Shown: piece after piece, positions 5,010-6,674 of the stretch
Layout: every line of letters begins with the position of its first letter
Position numbering within the stretch: the stretch's first letter is position 1
Assembly (NCBI GenBank): GCA_043812795.1
Contig: JBDRLU010000059.1
Coordinates: forward strand, 1-6,674
From: JBDRLU01 sp043812795
GTDB lineage: Bacteria > Chloroflexota > Dehalococcoidia > Dehalococcoidales > UBA2162
Reading direction: 5' to 3'
Length of the DNA: 6,674 nucleotides
Translations under genes and position numbers: made by a program
Notes under the pieces: model-generated
What the model saw: only the letters and a program-made list of their open reading frames with translations
Told to the model about the DNA's origin: nothing
Databases searched by the model: none

Positions 5010-6275
5010 TTACCCTTTTATGGCAGCAATGTCTTTACGATAGTGGCAGCCTTCAAAATGAATCCGCCCGATGTTAGCATAAACTATTTCTCTGGCTTCG
5101 GCAATAGTCTTGCCGGTAGCCACCACCGTGAGTACTCGGCCGCCATTAGTTACTATCTGGCCCGGGGATTCCTGCCTGGTCCCGGCATGAAAGACCAGTA
5201 CGTTCTTGTCCAGTTCGTCCAGGCCGGTGATGGGGAAGCCGGTCTTATAGCTGCCCGGATAACCGGCGGAAGCCATGACCACGCCCACGCAGGCATCGGC
5301 CGTCCACTCTACTTTAATCTGGTCGAGTTTGCCATTGACGACGGCTAAGAGAATATCGAGGAGGTCGGTTTTCAGTCGGGGGAGGACAACCTGGGTCTCT
5401 GGGTCGCCGAAACGGGCATTGAATTCGAGCACTTTCGGCCCTTCCGGACAGACCATCAGCCCGCCGTAAAGGACGCCCTGATAAGGAGTCTTCTCCCGGG
5501 CCATTGCCTGCACCGTCGGCAGCATGATTTTTTCCTGTATTGTTTTGGCCAGGTCGGCGTTGTAGAAGGAGGGCGGGCTGTAGCTGCCCATCCCGCCGGT
5601 ATTCGGCCCCTGGTCACCGTCAAAGACACGCTTATAATCACAGGCGGGCACCAGCGGCACCACGGCTTTACCATCGGTAAAGGCAAAGGCACTCATCTCT
5701 TTGCCGGATAAACATTCTTCGATAACCACTTTATCGCCCGCCGACCCGACGGTTTTGGCTTCCATGATGCTGGACAGGGCCTCTAATGCCTGCGGTGTTG
5801 ACTCGGCGACAACTACACCCTTGCCAGCGGCCAGCCCATCGGCCTTGATTACGATGGGCGGTTTTTGTTGCTTAAGGTACTCCTTAGCGTCATTATAATT
5901 GGTGAAAGTACTGCTGCTGGCGGAGGGAATGTGGTACTTTTGCATCAATGCCTTGGCGAAGGCTTTACTCACTTCTATCTGGGCGGCCTGCTTGGTCGGC
6001 CCGAAAACAGGGACGCCGAGCGTCTGGAAGTGGTCGACGATGCCTTCAGCCAAGGGGGCCTCCGGCCCGACCACGACCAGCTCGATATACTTTTCCTTAA
6101 CTACTTGCGTCAGCCCGGCGATATCGGTCGGGTTGATATCATCGAGGTTATGTGCCGTGTCCGCCGTACCGGCATTGCCCGGAGCGGCAAAAATTTCGCT
6201 GACTTTAGGGTCCTGGGCGAGTTTCCAGACCAGTGTATGTTCCCTCGCCCCGCCCCCGACAACAAGGATTCTTAT
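5010..6275 (-). CDS. purD: Phosphoribosylamine-glycine ligase, apparent AUA start
   Basis: PurD joins glycine to phosphoribosylamine using ATP, giving GAR in step two of purine synthesis. From codon 6275 the protein is 421 residues, the normal size. It has the N-domain motif RILVVGGGAREH at 2-13, VVGPEAPLAEG from 68, the ATP-grasp lysine/glycine loop KADGLAAGKG at 144-153, QGPNTGGMGSYSP at 222-234 and EFNARFGDPE at 284-293. The first codon at the family start is ATA (6275-6273), with AGGAG 8 nt upstream. The reading frame upstream is closed by TAG at 6293-6291, and no ATG, GTG or TTG lies between. The first standard start, GTG at 6074, would delete 67 residues including the GGGAREH loop. So either AUA is used or one base is wrong. 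It follows guaA by 29 nt. Confidence 0.95.
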   Translation of the reverse strand: MRILVVGGGAREHTLVWKLAQDPKVSEIFAAPGNAGTADTAHNLDDINPTDIAGLTQVVKEKYIELVVVGPEAPLAEGIVDHFQTLGVPVFGPTKQAAQIEVSKAFAKALMQKYHIPSASSSTFTNYNDAKEYLKQQKPPIVIKADGLAAGKGVVVAESTPQALEALSSIMEAKTVGSAGDKVVIEECLSGKEMSAFAFTDGKAVVPLVPACDYKRVFDGDQGPNTGGMGSYSPPSFYNADLAKTIQEKIMLPTVQAMAREKTPYQGVLYGGLMVCPEGPKVLEFNARFGDPETQVVLPRLKTDLLDILLAVVNGKLDQIKVEWTADACVGVVMASAGYPGSYKTGFPITGLDELDKNVLVFHAGTRQESPGQIVTNGGRVLTVVATGKTIAEAREIVYANIGRIHFEGCHYRKDIAAIKG

Positions 6276-6283
6276 TTTATTTA

Positions 6284-6288
6284 CTCCT
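6284..6288 (-). promoter_or_regulatory. Ribosome binding site deciding the purD start
   Basis: AGGAG on the minus strand (within GAGGAG, 6289-6284) lies 8 nt before the ATA at 6275-6273. This is ideal spacing for initiation there and the only good Shine-Dalgarno in the guaA-purD gap. It supports translation starting at the non-standard codon and not at the GTG 201 nt further in. Confidence 0.75.
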
Positions 6289-6304
6289 CGCTAAATGAGA
6301 TTTT

Positions 6305-6674
6305 TTATTCCCACTCTATCGTTGAGGGGGGTTTGGAGGTGATGTCATAGACGACGCGGTTGACGCCGGGGACTTCGTTGACGATACGGTTGGAGATTCT
6401 AGCAAGCAGGTCGTAGGGGAGGCGTGCCCAGTCTGCCGTCATGGCGTCTTCGCTGGTCACGGCGCGGATACCCACCAGGTAGCCGTAGGTGCGGTGGTCA
6501 CCCATCACCCCCACCGACCTGACGTCGGTGAGCACGGCAAAGGTCTGCCAGAGCTGACGGTAGAGGTTCGCCTTCTTAATCTCGTTCATCACGATGAAAT
6601 CAGCCGAGCGCAGTATCTCCAGTTTCTCCCTGGTGACATCGCCGATGATGCGGATTGCCAGCCCGGGGCCGGGG
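6305..6674 (-). CDS. guaA: GMP synthase (glutamine-hydrolysing), C-terminal part
   Basis: Only the last 122 residues are inside the window; the gene continues past its right edge. GuaA converts XMP to GMP with glutamine and ATP, and this portion is the C-terminal dimerisation domain that completes the XMP site. Diagnostic segments are PGPGLAIRIIGDVT at the start of the fragment, VGVMGDHRTYGYLVGIRAV in the middle, DWARLPYDLL, and the conserved terminus KPPSTIEWE directly before TAA. The frame is open to the window edge, so the GTG at 6592 is internal and not a start. It is the first visible gene of the minus-strand operon, 29 nt before purD. The operon promoter and any regulatory leader must lie outside the window or upstream of guaA. 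Confidence 0.97.
   Translation of the reverse strand, partial: PGPGLAIRIIGDVTREKLEILRSADFIVMNEIKKANLYRQLWQTFAVLTDVRSVGVMGDHRTYGYLVGIRAVTSEDAMTADWARLPYDLLARISNRIVNEVPGVNRVVYDITSKPPSTIEWE

Noticed and set aside
5010..6074. purD read from the GTG at 6074 (354 residues)
   Set aside because: The same frame stays open for 67 more codons upstream and encodes the conserved PurD N-domain with its GGGAREH loop. A protein starting at 6074 would lack part of the substrate-binding domain.
5865..6350. Long plus-strand open frames opposite purD (5865-6350, 5899-6294)
   Set aside because: They lie antisense to the conserved purD frame, show no recognisable motif and have the look of codon-bias shadows; 5865-6350 even spans the purD-guaA gap.

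Overview
The window is a stretch of bacterial chromosome dominated by one tightly packed minus-strand operon of housekeeping genes. A short plus-strand segment converges on it from the left. GC content looks intermediate, and Shine-Dalgarno sequences of the AGGAGG type precede most genes. I see no mobile elements, CRISPR arrays, tRNAs or rRNAs. Gene content and protein character (2[4Fe-4S] ferredoxin, compact purine operon, MacB/LolD-like ABC ATPase, CvpA) fit an anaerobic bacterium. A Dehalococcoidia/Chloroflexota-type genome is my best guess, but it is a weak inference from protein flavour, not a demonstrated placement.

Layout, left to right. 1-231 (+) is the C-terminal end of an ABC transporter ATPase. 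232-381 is an intergenic region with a good sigma70-type promoter candidate (TTGACT, 17 nt, TACTAT) and a small hairpin that would cover the next ribosome binding site. 382-870 (+) is a CvpA-family membrane protein. 871-961 is a convergent intergenic region holding a perfect 38-nt palindrome, probably a bidirectional terminator. The rest is minus strand. In order of transcription, from right to left, it runs: guaA (C-terminal part only, truncated by the window end), purD, purE, purB, a metallo-beta-lactamase-fold hydrolase, rsmD, coaD and a YfhL-like ferredoxin.

How the genes work together. PurD, PurE and PurB catalyse the glycinamide-ribonucleotide, carboxyaminoimidazole and adenylosuccinate-type lyase steps of purine synthesis, and GuaA makes GMP. 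The downstream block joins 16S rRNA methylation (RsmD), coenzyme A synthesis (CoaD) and electron transfer (ferredoxin). Two junctions are 4-nt stop/start overlaps (purE/purB ATGA, rsmD/coaD GTGA), pointing to translational coupling. A third (purB/hydrolase) carries a 12-bp inverted repeat that would hide the downstream ribosome binding site until purB is translated.

The most notable observation is that purD has no ATG, GTG or TTG at its proper N-terminus. An AUA codon sits exactly where the initiator should be, 8 nt after an AGGAG. I did not find a convincing undescribed multi-gene system; the interesting items are unusual start and regulatory features in otherwise ordinary genes.
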